This document shows positions 1-6,419 of a stretch of 8,363 bases of DNA, piece by piece. The position numbers were made by a program, and so were the translations under genes. The DNA lies in assembly GCA_046726955.1 (NCBI GenBank), contig JBKPBQ010000612.1, forward strand, positions 1 to 8,363. Reading direction: 5' to 3'. How positions within the stretch are numbered: the stretch's first letter is position 1; each line of letters opens with the position of its first letter. Under the pieces are notes generated by a model. That model saw only the letters and a program-made list of their open reading frames with translations. It ran no database searches and was not told the DNA's origin. Source of the DNA: CAVPGH01 sp046726955. GTDB lineage: Bacteria > Acidobacteriota > Vicinamibacteria > Fen-336.

Positions 1-954
1 CTTCTCGAACAGCTCGCGGAAGCCCCGCGGCTTCGCGGTGCCGCCGGAGAGCACGATCGGCAGCGCCCTCTCCGTCTTCGGCAGCTTCTCCGTGCGGGAG
101 AGGGCCTTCCTGAGCGCCTCCACCAGCGACTCCACGAGGTCTTCGTAGTATATCGCGAGGGCCTTCTCGAACTTGTCCTTCGAGGCGCGCGAGAGGTCGA
201 GGCCTTCTTCCTTGAGCACCTTCACCCGGGTCGACGGCTCGTTCACCACCTGCCCCACCGAGCGGTCGATGTAGTCCCCGCCCTTGGCGATCGAGAACAT
301 GGTGGAGGGGATGGACAGGAACGCGAGCGTGCCGTTGCACATCCCGCCCCCGCAGGAGATGCCGATGCCGGTGAAGTTCTGGTCCTCGAGCTCGGAGAAG
401 ACGACGGCCAGCCCCTCGTTGATGGCGGTCGCCTTGTAGCCGATGCTCTGGAGGTACTTCCGCAGCGTCGCCTCGTGGTACGTGAGCTGCGCCTCGTGGC
501 CGGGGAGCGCCGCGGGGATCGAGAAGGCGAGAGTCTCTCCGGCGACGCGGGCTTTGGGGACGAGGCTCGTCAGGATCGCCTCGAGCACCGGCCACGCCTG
601 CTTCTCCGCGGGGTTCAGCAGACCCTCCGCCATCGGGCGCCGGCTCTCCGCGTTGAAGTTGTTGGCGAAGCGCTCGGTGGCGCTCCCGTAGACCACGAGG
701 TCGTCGCCCTCGCGGTAGTAGTGGATGTTGCTCTGCTGCTGGATCGTCCTCTCCGTGAACGGTGAGTAGGGGATCGTGATGAACGCGTTGAGCTGGGCCG
801 CGGCGTGGAACTCCTTGCCCGCGCGGCGGGAGGCCACGATCTTGCACGTCCCCACGTCCAGCCCCATCGGGTGCGTGCCGGTCTTGACCAGGTCCTCGAT
901 CTGGTCAGTAGTCTCTTCCGACACCTTCCAGAGCTGGTCCTTGTTCTCGCCCAT
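1..954 (-). CDS. Actin-like ATPase (MreB/ParM/FtsA-type fold), 3' end outside window
   Basis: The reading frame stays open to the left edge, giving 318 residues from ATG 954; the C-terminus is missing. The order of motifs is that of the actin/Hsp70/sugar-kinase ATPase fold. Phosphate-1 is GLDVGTCKIV (about residues 31-40), phosphate-2 is GISCGGGMCN (198-207), the connect-2-like stretch is KGGDYIDRS (224-232), and the adenosine motif is LSGGTAKPRGF (302-312). About 30 charged residues precede the fold. There is no signal peptide or membrane helix, so it should be cytoplasmic. The usual phosphate-2 Asp (DIGGGT in MreB) is replaced by Ser-Cys, which may weaken hydrolysis. ATG 954 is preferred because GGAGG lies 9 nt upstream. 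ATG 963 is also in frame and overlaps the amidase stop, but it sits directly against the GGAGG. The gene is coupled to the amidase upstream, suggesting a wall-linked filament. The fold is likely; the subfamily is not identified. Confidence 0.85.
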   Translation of the reverse strand, partial: MGENKDQLWKVSEETTDQIEDLVKTGTHPMGLDVGTCKIVASRRAGKEFHAAAQLNAFITIPYSPFTERTIQQQSNIHYYREGDDLVVYGSATERFANNFNAESRRPMAEGLLNPAEKQAWPVLEAILTSLVPKARVAGETLAFSIPAALPGHEAQLTYHEATLRKYLQSIGYKATAINEGLAVVFSELEDQNFTGIGISCGGGMCNGTLAFLSIPSTMFSIAKGGDYIDRSVGQVVNEPSTRVKVLKEEGLDLSRASKDKFEKALAIYYEDLVESLVEALRKALSRTEKLPKTERALPIVLSGGTAKPRGFRELFEK

Positions 955-959
955 GTCGC

Positions 960-2399
960 TCATCCTCCGTTTGCCGGAACGCCGGACGGCCGCGACTTCT
1001 CCGTCTGGGCGCGCTTGTGGTCCGCGGCCAGGAGCTTCGCCGCCGCCTCCTGGTCGCGCGTCTGCTCGGCCAGCCAGCGATCGAAGAGCTGCTGCTTCTC
1101 CCTCCGCACGTCCGCCACGGTGATGTTGCGGGACGTCGCCTCGGTGAGGAGCGCCGTCTCCGCCTCCCGCACGCCCAGCCAGGGCTCGCCCAGGACGTTC
1201 AGGAACCGGTCGTCGTACTCGAACCCGAACAGCTCGACGCTCGGCACGATGTGCGCGTACTGGTTCGGTAGCCCGAAGGCCTCGAAGGGGAAGCCGCGCG
1301 ACCAGTCGAGATGGTGCCCGATCAGGTGCTTCTTGGGGTTCATGCTCGTGAGGCCGTGGGCCACGCACATCTCCGGGGCGATGTCCCACTTCTTCCGCAG
1401 GTAGTCGGTCAAGGAGCGCCCCGCCGCGAGCTGGGCCTGGGTGATGGGCAGCGCCTGGCCGCCCTCCCAGCGCGTCTCGAAGGAGACGCCGAGGAACGAG
1501 TTGTTCAGGCTCAGGTAGACGTCGTCGCCCTGCGTCCAGACTCCGTTGCCCGCGTGGTTGGCCTTGCCTTCCTCGCTCACCACGCGGAAGACGCGGCCGA
1601 AGCGGTCGATCAGGTAGTTGTAGACGGCGTTGCGCTGCAGGTAGCGCAGCAGGCCCTGGCTGCTGTCGCGGAGCTTCTCGTTGAAGGACTCCTCGAGCGG
1701 CCAGATGTCGCTCTCCGAGGTGTGGAACACGATGCCCACCGGCTTCGTGCGCACCTCGTCCTGGTAGCCGGCCTTGCGGTCGAAGAGCCGGTAGCGGCGC
1801 GGGTCGCCGGGGACGACGTAGCTCGTGTCGATCCGGAGGCCGTTGCTGTAGAGCTCCCAGGTCTCGCCCTTCTCGACGAGCCAGATCCGCGCGGGAGCGA
1901 CGCCCTGCGGCAGGAGGGGAAGGGTCTCCGCGACGGGGAGCGTGCTCGGTGCGCTCGCTGGCGGCGGGGCGGCGTCCGCGGGACGGGACAGCCGATAGGC
2001 GCCGAGCCCGAGCGCGGCCACGGCCACGAGCGCCATCGCCCATCCCGCGCCCGAAGACGAGGGCGCGGGCGCGGCGACGGGGCGTGGCGACTCCACCGCC
2101 CCGTTGGGATTCGTCGTGTAGAGCGGACGCAGGCGGTCGAGCTTGGTGACGCGGTAGAGCAGCCAGCGCAGGGGCGAGATCGGAACCGCCTGGACCTTGC
2201 GGTCGGCCTCTTGATACCGCGCTAGAGATTCTCGGATGTAACGCAGCTTCGCGACAGGATCGCGAATCGTCCGACTCTTCGCTTCGATGTCGGCCACCAA
2301 GCTGTCGCCGCGCGGCACGCGTCGTTCCTTCGGTCCGACGACGGGCGAGGGCCGCTTGGTGTTGCGCGGCGCACCCTGTCGCACGGCCGTGCCCGACAC
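960..2399 (-). CDS. Membrane-anchored N-acetylmuramoyl-L-alanine amidase-2 / PGRP-domain protein
   Basis: The 479-residue product starts at GTG 2399, which has GGAGG 5 nt upstream. The longer reading from TTG 2459 would begin upstream of the promoter's -10 box. Residues 1-118 are basic, polar and probably cytoplasmic. One membrane helix spans about 120-135 (WAMALVAVAALGLGAY). A Pro/Ala-rich linker follows to about 165, then the periplasmic part. The amidase-2 fold runs from about 218 to 380: VFHTSES (first zinc His, 226), NHAG (His282), and GHHLDWSRG (His362/363, Asp365). The latter matches the AmpD-type GHSD segment. Where AmpD has its third ligand Asp, the most natural alignment gives Glu373. 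The last 70 residues are charged and helical. The expected role is cutting or binding peptidoglycan between MurNAc and L-Ala at the inner-membrane face. The domain call is firm. Catalytic activity is uncertain because of the ligand change. Confidence 0.9.
   Translation of the reverse strand: MSGTAVRQGAPRNTKRPSPVVGPKERRVPRGDSLVADIEAKSRTIRDPVAKLRYIRESLARYQEADRKVQAVPISPLRWLLYRVTKLDRLRPLYTTNPNGAVESPRPVAAPAPSSSGAGWAMALVAVAALGLGAYRLSRPADAAPPPASAPSTLPVAETLPLLPQGVAPARIWLVEKGETWELYSNGLRIDTSYVVPGDPRRYRLFDRKAGYQDEVRTKPVGIVFHTSESDIWPLEESFNEKLRDSSQGLLRYLQRNAVYNYLIDRFGRVFRVVSEEGKANHAGNGVWTQGDDVYLSLNNSFLGVSFETRWEGGQALPITQAQLAAGRSLTDYLRKKWDIAPEMCVAHGLTSMNPKKHLIGHHLDWSRGFPFEAFGLPNQYAHIVPSVELFGFEYDDRFLNVLGEPWLGVREAETALLTEATSRNITVADVRREKQQLFDRWLAEQTRDQEAAAKLLAADHKRAQTEKSRPSGVPANGG
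964..968 (-). promoter_or_regulatory. Shine-Dalgarno site of the actin-like gene
   Basis: GGAGG on the minus strand lies in the last codons of the amidase gene. It is 9 nt from ATG 954 and 0 nt from ATG 963, so it favours the inner start and implies translational coupling to the amidase. Confidence 0.6.
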
Positions 2400-2404
2400 T
2401 TTTT

Positions 2405-2409
2405 CCTCC
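2405..2409 (-). promoter_or_regulatory. Shine-Dalgarno site fixing the amidase start
   Basis: GGAGG followed by five A residues and GTG on the minus strand. The strong site at ideal spacing decides for GTG 2399 over the longer TTG reading. Confidence 0.8.
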
Positions 2410-2429
2410 AAACGGTTCTGCGAATTCGG

Positions 2430-2459
2430 ATTATACGGGATTGCCGCTCTCGCGGACAA
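2430..2459 (-). promoter_or_regulatory. Sigma-70-type promoter of the amidase/actin operon
   Basis: On the minus strand, a perfect -10 box TATAAT (2435-2430) lies 18 bp after TTGTCC (2459-2454), which matches 4 of 6 bases of the -35 consensus. The start point should fall near 2423, giving a leader of about 24 nt that contains the GGAGG site. The upstream membrane-protein gene stops only 9 bp before the -35 box, so the operon has its own promoter. Confidence 0.75.
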
Positions 2460-2468
2460 GGTGGGGGC

Positions 2469-2870
2469 TCACCTGCCGAACAGGGGACGAGGGAAGAGGC
2501 GGGAGGCCTCCGGGGAGCGCAGAAAGGGAAAAAGGAGAGCGCAGGAGGGCACTTGGAAGACGCTCAGGACCATCACGGAAAGGGGGAACCGGACGGGGGC
2601 CTGGACGAAGGCCATCCCGATGACGACGGCATAGGTCGTCACGGCGGCCAAACAGTAGACCATCGCGATCGAGCGGCAGAGCGCCAGGCGGGACCAGAGA
2701 CCGGCGGCGAGGAGGAGGCACAAGAGGCCGCGTCCGAGCGCCTCCCAGATCGGCCAGAACGTCAGGGGCCGGGGCGCGTCGGCGACCCCGAGGCCGATCT
2801 CGAGGACTCCCGAGACCGCGAAGAAGGCGGCGGGTACCCAGATCCCACGGGGCGTCGTCATCGTCCCCAT
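2469..2870 (-). CDS. Small four-helix integral membrane protein, unknown function
   Basis: The product has 133 residues from ATG 2870, or 130 from ATG 2861 (residue 4). Neither start has a good ribosome site. Four hydrophobic segments lie at about 10-29, 39-60, 66-88 and 95-116, ending in a basic Arg/Pro tail (ASRLFPRPLFGR). The motifs are generic for small membrane proteins and I do not recognise a family. An upstream extension of the frame to 3179 is possible, but it reads antisense to the PilZ gene and has low-complexity Arg/Ser/Ala composition, so I exclude it. The gene is divergent from the PilZ gene across 82 bp and ends just before the amidase promoter. Read-through into the amidase operon is possible. 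No function can be assigned. Confidence 0.72.
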   Translation of the reverse strand: MGTMTTPRGIWVPAAFFAVSGVLEIGLGVADAPRPLTFWPIWEALGRGLLCLLLAAGLWSRLALCRSIAMVYCLAAVTTYAVVIGMAFVQAPVRFPLSVMVLSVFQVPSCALLFPFLRSPEASRLFPRPLFGR

Positions 2871-2936
2871 GGTAGCGGAGGCGGTGCGATCGCCGAGCCG
2901 TCGCGCGCCGCCGAGCCCGACGCGTGTCGCCCCTGA

Positions 2937-2942
2937 TATCAT
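2937..2942 (+). promoter_or_regulatory. Possible -10 box of the PilZ operon
   Basis: TATCAT lies 10 bp before ATG 2953 and overlaps the palindrome TGATATCA (2934-2941). No -35 match is visible at 16-18 bp. If it is real, the leader would be only about 4 nt, in keeping with the lack of a Shine-Dalgarno sequence before this gene. Confidence 0.3.
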
Positions 2943-2952
2943 TCGTGGATAC

Positions 2953-3351
2953 ATGCCTTCGGATCCCAGGTCCTTCGCCGCGGGCGAAGACGCGAGCCGT
3001 CGCCGGGCGCCGCGGATGGCCGTCGCGCTCGACGCCTCGCTCGCCGGCCGGTCGCCGCGCTCGGTCACCGTCATCGACCTCGCGCTCGGCGGCTGCCTCG
3101 TGCGCGGCGACGCCGCCTTCGACCCGGGAGCGATCCTGGACCTCGCCCTGCCGCTCGACGGCGCGCCGCTCGCGGTCAAGGTGCGAGTGGTGGAGACGAG
3201 CCTCGACGGCGATTCGCTTCCCGAGAGCCAGCCGCGGTACCTCGCCGGGCTGAAGTTCCTGAGCCTGTCCGCCGCCGACGAGTTGAGGCTGCGCTCGTTT
3301 CTCGAGTCCGAGGGCCGACGGAGGAGGAGTGCGGACTCGCCCCCTGCATGA
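2953..3351 (+). CDS. PilZ-domain protein (cyclic-di-GMP receptor type)
   Basis: The 132-residue product is close to the size of a single PilZ domain. An Arg-rich N-terminal segment carries the RxxxR ligand motif (RRAPR, residues 17-21). It is followed by DLALGG (42-47), the position of the (D/N)xSxxG motif. The rest has the alternating pattern of the PilZ beta barrel (LDLALPL, LAVKVRVVETS, YLAGLKFLSLS) and a C-terminal helix (ADELRLRSFLESE). The Ser of the second motif is Ala44, so cyclic-di-GMP binding is likely but not certain. ATG 2953 is chosen because translation upstream of it reads low-complexity sequence. No ribosome site is evident. It is the first gene of a three-gene operon and overlaps the acetyltransferase gene by 23 bases. 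It is probably cytoplasmic, with no signal peptide or membrane helix. Confidence 0.85.
   Translation: MPSDPRSFAAGEDASRRRAPRMAVALDASLAGRSPRSVTVIDLALGGCLVRGDAAFDPGAILDLALPLDGAPLAVKVRVVETSLDGDSLPESQPRYLAGLKFLSLSAADELRLRSFLESEGRRRRSADSPPA
3320..3324 (+). promoter_or_regulatory. Shine-Dalgarno site of the tandem-GNAT gene
   Basis: GGAGG, the first part of GGAGGAGG, lies 4 nt before GTG 3329 and inside the end of the PilZ gene. It supports the GTG start and a 23-base gene overlap. The next in-frame ATG at 3392 is also directly preceded by purine-rich sequence but at unsuitable spacing. Confidence 0.5.
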
Positions 3352-4276
3352 GGTCCCGCCGCGGAGCCTCCGGCCCCTTCTCGAGGAGGAGATGGGGCAC
3401 TGGGAGGAGGAGCTACTCTGGGACTACAAGGAGGTCTCCTCCGCGGTGGCGAGCGGAGTGGAGCGGCGCTCGCTGACCGGCCGCGTCGTGGAGGACGGCC
3501 AGCGCGCCCTCGCGTACTGCTACTACATGCTCGACTCCGGCCGCGCCATCGTGGGGTCGCTCTTCGCGACGGAGGCCGAGCGCGGCCGCGGGATCGAGGA
3601 GGAGCTGCTCGACGCGGTGGTCGCGGAGGCCCAGGCCCAGCCCGGCAACGACCGTGTCGAGTGCCAGACGCTGTTCTCCACCGCGCCCGGGGCGAATCGC
3701 CGGTTCGAGCGGGCGGGCTTCCGCAGCCGCGCCCGCCACTACCTCGTCCGCGACCTCCGCGAGCCGGTGACGGTGCCCGAGCACGGCTTCAAGCTGCGCA
3801 CCGTTCGTCGCGACGACCTCGCCGCCGCCGCCGACATCATCCACGAGAGCCATCGCGGCAGCGTCGACGCCGCGCTCAACCTGACCTACGCGACGCCGGC
3901 CCTCTGCCGCGGCTTCGTGGACACGCTCGTGCTGCGCGCGGGGTGCGGACGCTTCGACGCGGAAGCGTCTCTTCTCGCCGAGGGTCCGGAGGGCCCGCTC
4001 GGCGTCCTCCTCGCGAGCCACCTATCGAAGAGGAACGGCCACGTCTGCCAGGTCTCCGTGCGCCGGGAGATCCAGGGGCGGGGCCTCGGCACCGTGCTCG
4101 TGACGTCGGCGCTGTCGTCGTTCCGCCGGCAGGGGCTGTCGTCGGCGAGCCTCTCCGTCACCGTGGACAACACGCGCGCGCACCGGCTCTACACGACGCT
4201 CGGCTTCCAGCTGCGCAAGGAGTTCGGGGCCCACGCCTGGGTGCGGCCTCCGAGGCGGATCGAGCTGCCCGCGTGA
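3329..4276 (+). CDS. Tandem GNAT-family N-acetyltransferase
   Basis: The 315 residues form two GNAT folds, about 1-143 and 153-308. The C-terminal one is canonical. Motif A reads VSVRREIQGRGLG (242-254, acetyl-CoA pyrophosphate loop QGRGLG), and motif B reads NTRAHRLYTTLGF (281-293), with Tyr288 as the usual general acid. The N-terminal one is degenerate. Its motif A is ATEAERGRGIE (80-90), with Glu in place of the last Gly. Its motif B is GANRRFERAGF (121-131), with Phe126 in place of the Tyr. This arrangement resembles mycothiol-synthase-like and other double-GNAT enzymes, in which one half is often structural. The substrate cannot be read from sequence. It is cytoplasmic and lies between the PilZ and TPR genes, overlapping both. 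Its stop shares GTGA with the next start. Confidence 0.88.
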   Translation: MRTRPLHEVPPRSLRPLLEEEMGHWEEELLWDYKEVSSAVASGVERRSLTGRVVEDGQRALAYCYYMLDSGRAIVGSLFATEAERGRGIEEELLDAVVAEAQAQPGNDRVECQTLFSTAPGANRRFERAGFRSRARHYLVRDLREPVTVPEHGFKLRTVRRDDLAAAADIIHESHRGSVDAALNLTYATPALCRGFVDTLVLRAGCGRFDAEASLLAEGPEGPLGVLLASHLSKRNGHVCQVSVRREIQGRGLGTVLVTSALSSFRRQGLSSASLSVTVDNTRAHRLYTTLGFQLRKEFGAHAWVRPPRRIELPA

Positions 4277-5808
4277 TCCTGTTCGCAGCGCTCCTGCTGG
4301 CGGCCTCGCCGGCGGGAGTGGTGGTGGTCGCGCCGCTGGAGCCGGCAGCCGCCTCTCCCGAGGCGGGCTGGATCGGCCAGGCCGTGTCCGATGCGCTGCC
4401 GCGCGCCCTCGGGCTCCTCGGCGTGCCCGCGGTGGACCGCGGCGACCGGCTGCGCGCGCAGGAGGCGCTCGGATTGCCCGCGGCCGCGACCACGAGCCGG
4501 GCCACCGCCATCCGGCTGTCGGAAGCGCTCGGCGCGTCGCGCCTCGTCGTGGGCACGTACGAGTGGGCCGATCCCCAGCTCCGTCTCTCGCTGCGCCTGC
4601 TCGACCTCGACCGCGCGGAGCTGTCGGCGCCCTTCATCGCCACCGGTCCGCTCGAGACCCTGGCCGACCTCGTCCACGCGCTCGCCTGGGACATTGCGCT
4701 CTCCGGGCCCACGCCGCCGGCGCGCAGCCGCGAGGAGTTCCAGGCGCAGCGCCGGGCCGTGCCGTTCGAGGCCCTGCGCGCGTACGCCGAGGGGCTCGCG
4801 GCCTCGGATCCCGCCGTCCGGCTGAAGCAGCTGAACCGGGCGCTCGCCCTCCACCCCGGATACGACGACGCGCGGATCACGCTCGGCCGCGCCCAGCTCG
4901 AGGCGCGCGAGTGGACGGACGCGCTCGAGACGTTCGCTCGCGTGGACGCGGCGTCGCCATACTCCCGCAACGCCCGGTTCCTGCGCGGCGTCGCGCTGCT
5001 GCAGCTCGGCCGGTATCGCGAGGCCGCCGACCTCTGCGGCACGCTCGTTCGCGAGGAAGCGACCGCGGGAGCCCTGAGCAACCAGGCGGCCGCGCTGCTG
5101 CGCCTCAAGAGCGCGAGCCCGCGAGCCTCCGCCGTCTTTCGTCAGGCGGTGGACCTCGAGCCCTCGTCCACGGACCTGTCCTTCAACCTGGGCTGGGCGC
5201 TGCTCGTGGAGGGCGACGGTGACGCCAGCGCGTTCTGGCTCAAGGGCGTCGTCGAGGACGAGCCGCGCGACCACCAGGCGCGCCTGCTCCTCACCTGGGC
5301 GCTGCGCAAGGCCGGCCGCGACGCCCAGGCCGAAGAGGAGTGGAGGGCGCTGTCGCTCGCCACGTCGTCCTACGAGGCTCTCGCCGCGGCCGACCTCACG
5401 CGGCGGTTCGAGCGCATCCAGACCTCGGAGAGGGCGCTTCTCCTGGACAGCGAGCGCCGCAGCGACGCGGAGGTCGCGGCCACCCACGTGAGCCGGGCGG
5501 CGACACTCGCGGAGGCCGGGAACCTCGAAGGGGCGGAGGCCGAGCTCGTGCGCGCGGCCTACCTCGACCCGCACGCGCCTCGCGTCCACCTGCTGCTCGC
5601 CCGCGCGCTGCGGCGCCGCGGCGAGCGCGAGAAGGCGGTGGGCGAGATGCGCATGTCGCTCTGGTGCCGCGACGATCCCTCCGTGAGGCTCGAGCTCGCT
5701 GTCCTCCTCAAGGAGCTTGGCCGGGACACGGAATCGCGGGCGGAAGCGCGGCGCATCCTCGAGACCGACCCCAACAACGAGGGGGCGCGGCTGATCGCGG
5801 GCTCGTAA
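4273..5808 (+). CDS. Exported TolB-like N-terminal domain plus TPR-repeat protein
   Basis: The 511-residue product starts at GTG 4273 within GTGA at the acetyltransferase stop. This is translational coupling without a clear ribosome site. Residues 1-15 are hydrophobic (MILFAALLLAASPAG) and look like a signal peptide, though the basic N-region is missing. Residues 16-143 follow the TolB N-terminal pattern: strand VVVVAPLEP, helix with IGQAVSDALPRAL, LGASRLVVGTYEW, then LRLSLRLLDLD. Similar modules often precede TPRs in adenylate-cyclase-like proteins. From about 164 to 500 there are roughly nine TPR-like helical pairs, with signatures such as LNRALALHPGY, LLQLGRYREAADL, FRQAVDLEPSS, LVRAAYLDPHAP and ARRILETDPNN. 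The stretch at about 366-400 is irregular. It is probably a periplasmic scaffold. The upstream continuation of this frame is the shadow of the acetyltransferase gene. The partner is unknown. Confidence 0.87.
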   Translation: MILFAALLLAASPAGVVVVAPLEPAAASPEAGWIGQAVSDALPRALGLLGVPAVDRGDRLRAQEALGLPAAATTSRATAIRLSEALGASRLVVGTYEWADPQLRLSLRLLDLDRAELSAPFIATGPLETLADLVHALAWDIALSGPTPPARSREEFQAQRRAVPFEALRAYAEGLAASDPAVRLKQLNRALALHPGYDDARITLGRAQLEAREWTDALETFARVDAASPYSRNARFLRGVALLQLGRYREAADLCGTLVREEATAGALSNQAAALLRLKSASPRASAVFRQAVDLEPSSTDLSFNLGWALLVEGDGDASAFWLKGVVEDEPRDHQARLLLTWALRKAGRDAQAEEEWRALSLATSSYEALAAADLTRRFERIQTSERALLLDSERRSDAEVAATHVSRAATLAEAGNLEGAEAELVRAAYLDPHAPRVHLLLARALRRRGEREKAVGEMRMSLWCRDDPSVRLELAVLLKELGRDTESRAEARRILETDPNNEGARLIAGS

Positions 5809-5836
5809 GCGCGCATCGAACTGAGCCTGTCACCGC

Positions 5837-6337
5837 TCACTCGTCCTCCACGCACCACACGGGCTGCGGCGCGGTGCAAAGCGCACTGCCCCCCTGCCAT
5901 GGGTCGGTGAGAAAGAGGCTCTCACCCCAATCGCTGGCGAGCGCGGCGATCGTTCCCGCCGTGGACGGATCCGCGGTCGTCCAGGCCCTGCAGTTGGACT
6001 CTCCAGGGATGCCGCTGGAACCCGAGCCGGCGCCGGTACGAATCCAACCGAAATGACGGGTCGGGGGACCGGAGCCCGCGTCGTCGGCCGTCTGTCCGAG
6101 CACGGTGTCGTACCGGAGGTTCGACGGGTCGAATATCTCCCAAAGCGAGGCCATGTGAAAGCCGGCCGCGCAGGCCGTCAGTACCGAATCGCCGGCGTGT
6201 TCCGTCTTCGTCAGGTAGTACGCGGATCGCGCCTTCTTCCTCTCTGCCGCGGTCGCCGGCTGGGGGATGAGCAGTGAGGCCCCGACCAGCACGACCGACA
6301 CGTCCACAAGACGAAGAACTCCGTTCAGACGCCGCAT
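5837..6337 (-). CDS. Secreted four-cysteine protein, C-type-lectin-like or Lcl/DUF1566-like appearance
   Basis: The 166-residue product starts at ATG 6337, which has GGAGG 6 nt upstream. An N-terminal signal peptide is clear: basic MRRLNGVLR, hydrophobic core to about 25, and a likely cut near PATAA-ER (30-31). The mature domain has Cys56, Cys116, Cys154 and Cys162, which could form two disulfides. The landmarks are YYLTK, CAAGFHMASLWEIFD, FGWIRTG, NCRAWTT and the ending VWCVEDE. The C-rich ending with Trp-Cys-Val and the early CxxGxxMAS segment recall lectin-like and Lcl/DUF1566 domains, but this is pattern resemblance only. It is convergent with the TPR gene, 28 bp apart. No certain promoter is seen. 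Transcription from the membrane-protein operon across the 139-bp gap is possible. The function is unknown, perhaps surface or sugar binding. Confidence 0.82.
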   Translation of the reverse strand: MRRLNGVLRLVDVSVVLVGASLLIPQPATAAERKKARSAYYLTKTEHAGDSVLTACAAGFHMASLWEIFDPSNLRYDTVLGQTADDAGSGPPTRHFGWIRTGAGSGSSGIPGESNCRAWTTADPSTAGTIAALASDWGESLFLTDPWQGGSALCTAPQPVWCVEDE

Positions 6338-6343
6338 GTGCGT

Positions 6344-6348
6344 CCTCC
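6344..6348 (-). promoter_or_regulatory. Shine-Dalgarno site of the secreted four-cysteine gene
   Basis: Within AAAGGAGG, the GGAGG core is 6 nt before ATG 6337 on the minus strand. It is a strong site and fixes the start. The frame extends further upstream to 6445 through repeat sequence, which would give a His/Tyr/Glu-rich N-terminus that hides the signal peptide. Confidence 0.8.
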
Positions 6349-6385
6349 TTTCTCGCTGAGGCCGACTCCTGCAACCAGGTGTCTC

Positions 6386-6407
6386 CCACGAAAGAAACGT
6401 GTCGTGG
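6386..6407. repeat. Inverted repeat upstream of the secreted-protein gene
   Basis: CCACGA (6386-6391) and TCGTGG (6402-6407) are exact inverted copies around a 10-base loop. An alternative inner pairing CACG/CGTG uses the same arms. There is no T-tract, so it is not an obvious terminator. It lies 49 bp upstream of the ATG and could be an operator or a leader hairpin. Confidence 0.35.
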
Positions 6408-6419
6408 TCGCACCAGTGG

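Noticed and set aside
1311..2225. Long plus-strand frame opposite the amidase gene
   Set aside because: It has typical high-GC antisense composition (Val/Ala/Glu/Arg) with no motif. The minus frame has a recognisable amidase domain, promoter and ribosome site.
2871..3179. Upstream minus-strand extension of the four-helix membrane gene
   Set aside because: It reads antisense to the PilZ gene and has Arg/Ser/Ala-rich low-complexity sequence. The hydrophobic protein begins naturally at ATG 2870 or 2861.
3661..4272. Upstream extension of the TPR gene frame
   Set aside because: It is Arg/Pro-rich shadow sequence inside the acetyltransferase gene. The signal-peptide-like start at GTG 4273 and the GTGA overlap fit better.
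4189..5589. 466-residue minus-strand frame opposite the TPR gene
   Set aside because: It has Arg/Gly/Glu-rich antisense composition with no domain. The plus frame shows repeated TPR signatures.
5822..5839. Hairpin TGAGC...GCTCA as a bidirectional terminator between the convergent genes
   Set aside because: The stem is only 5 bp, there is no T-tract, and it overlaps the stop codon of the minus gene. The evidence is too weak.
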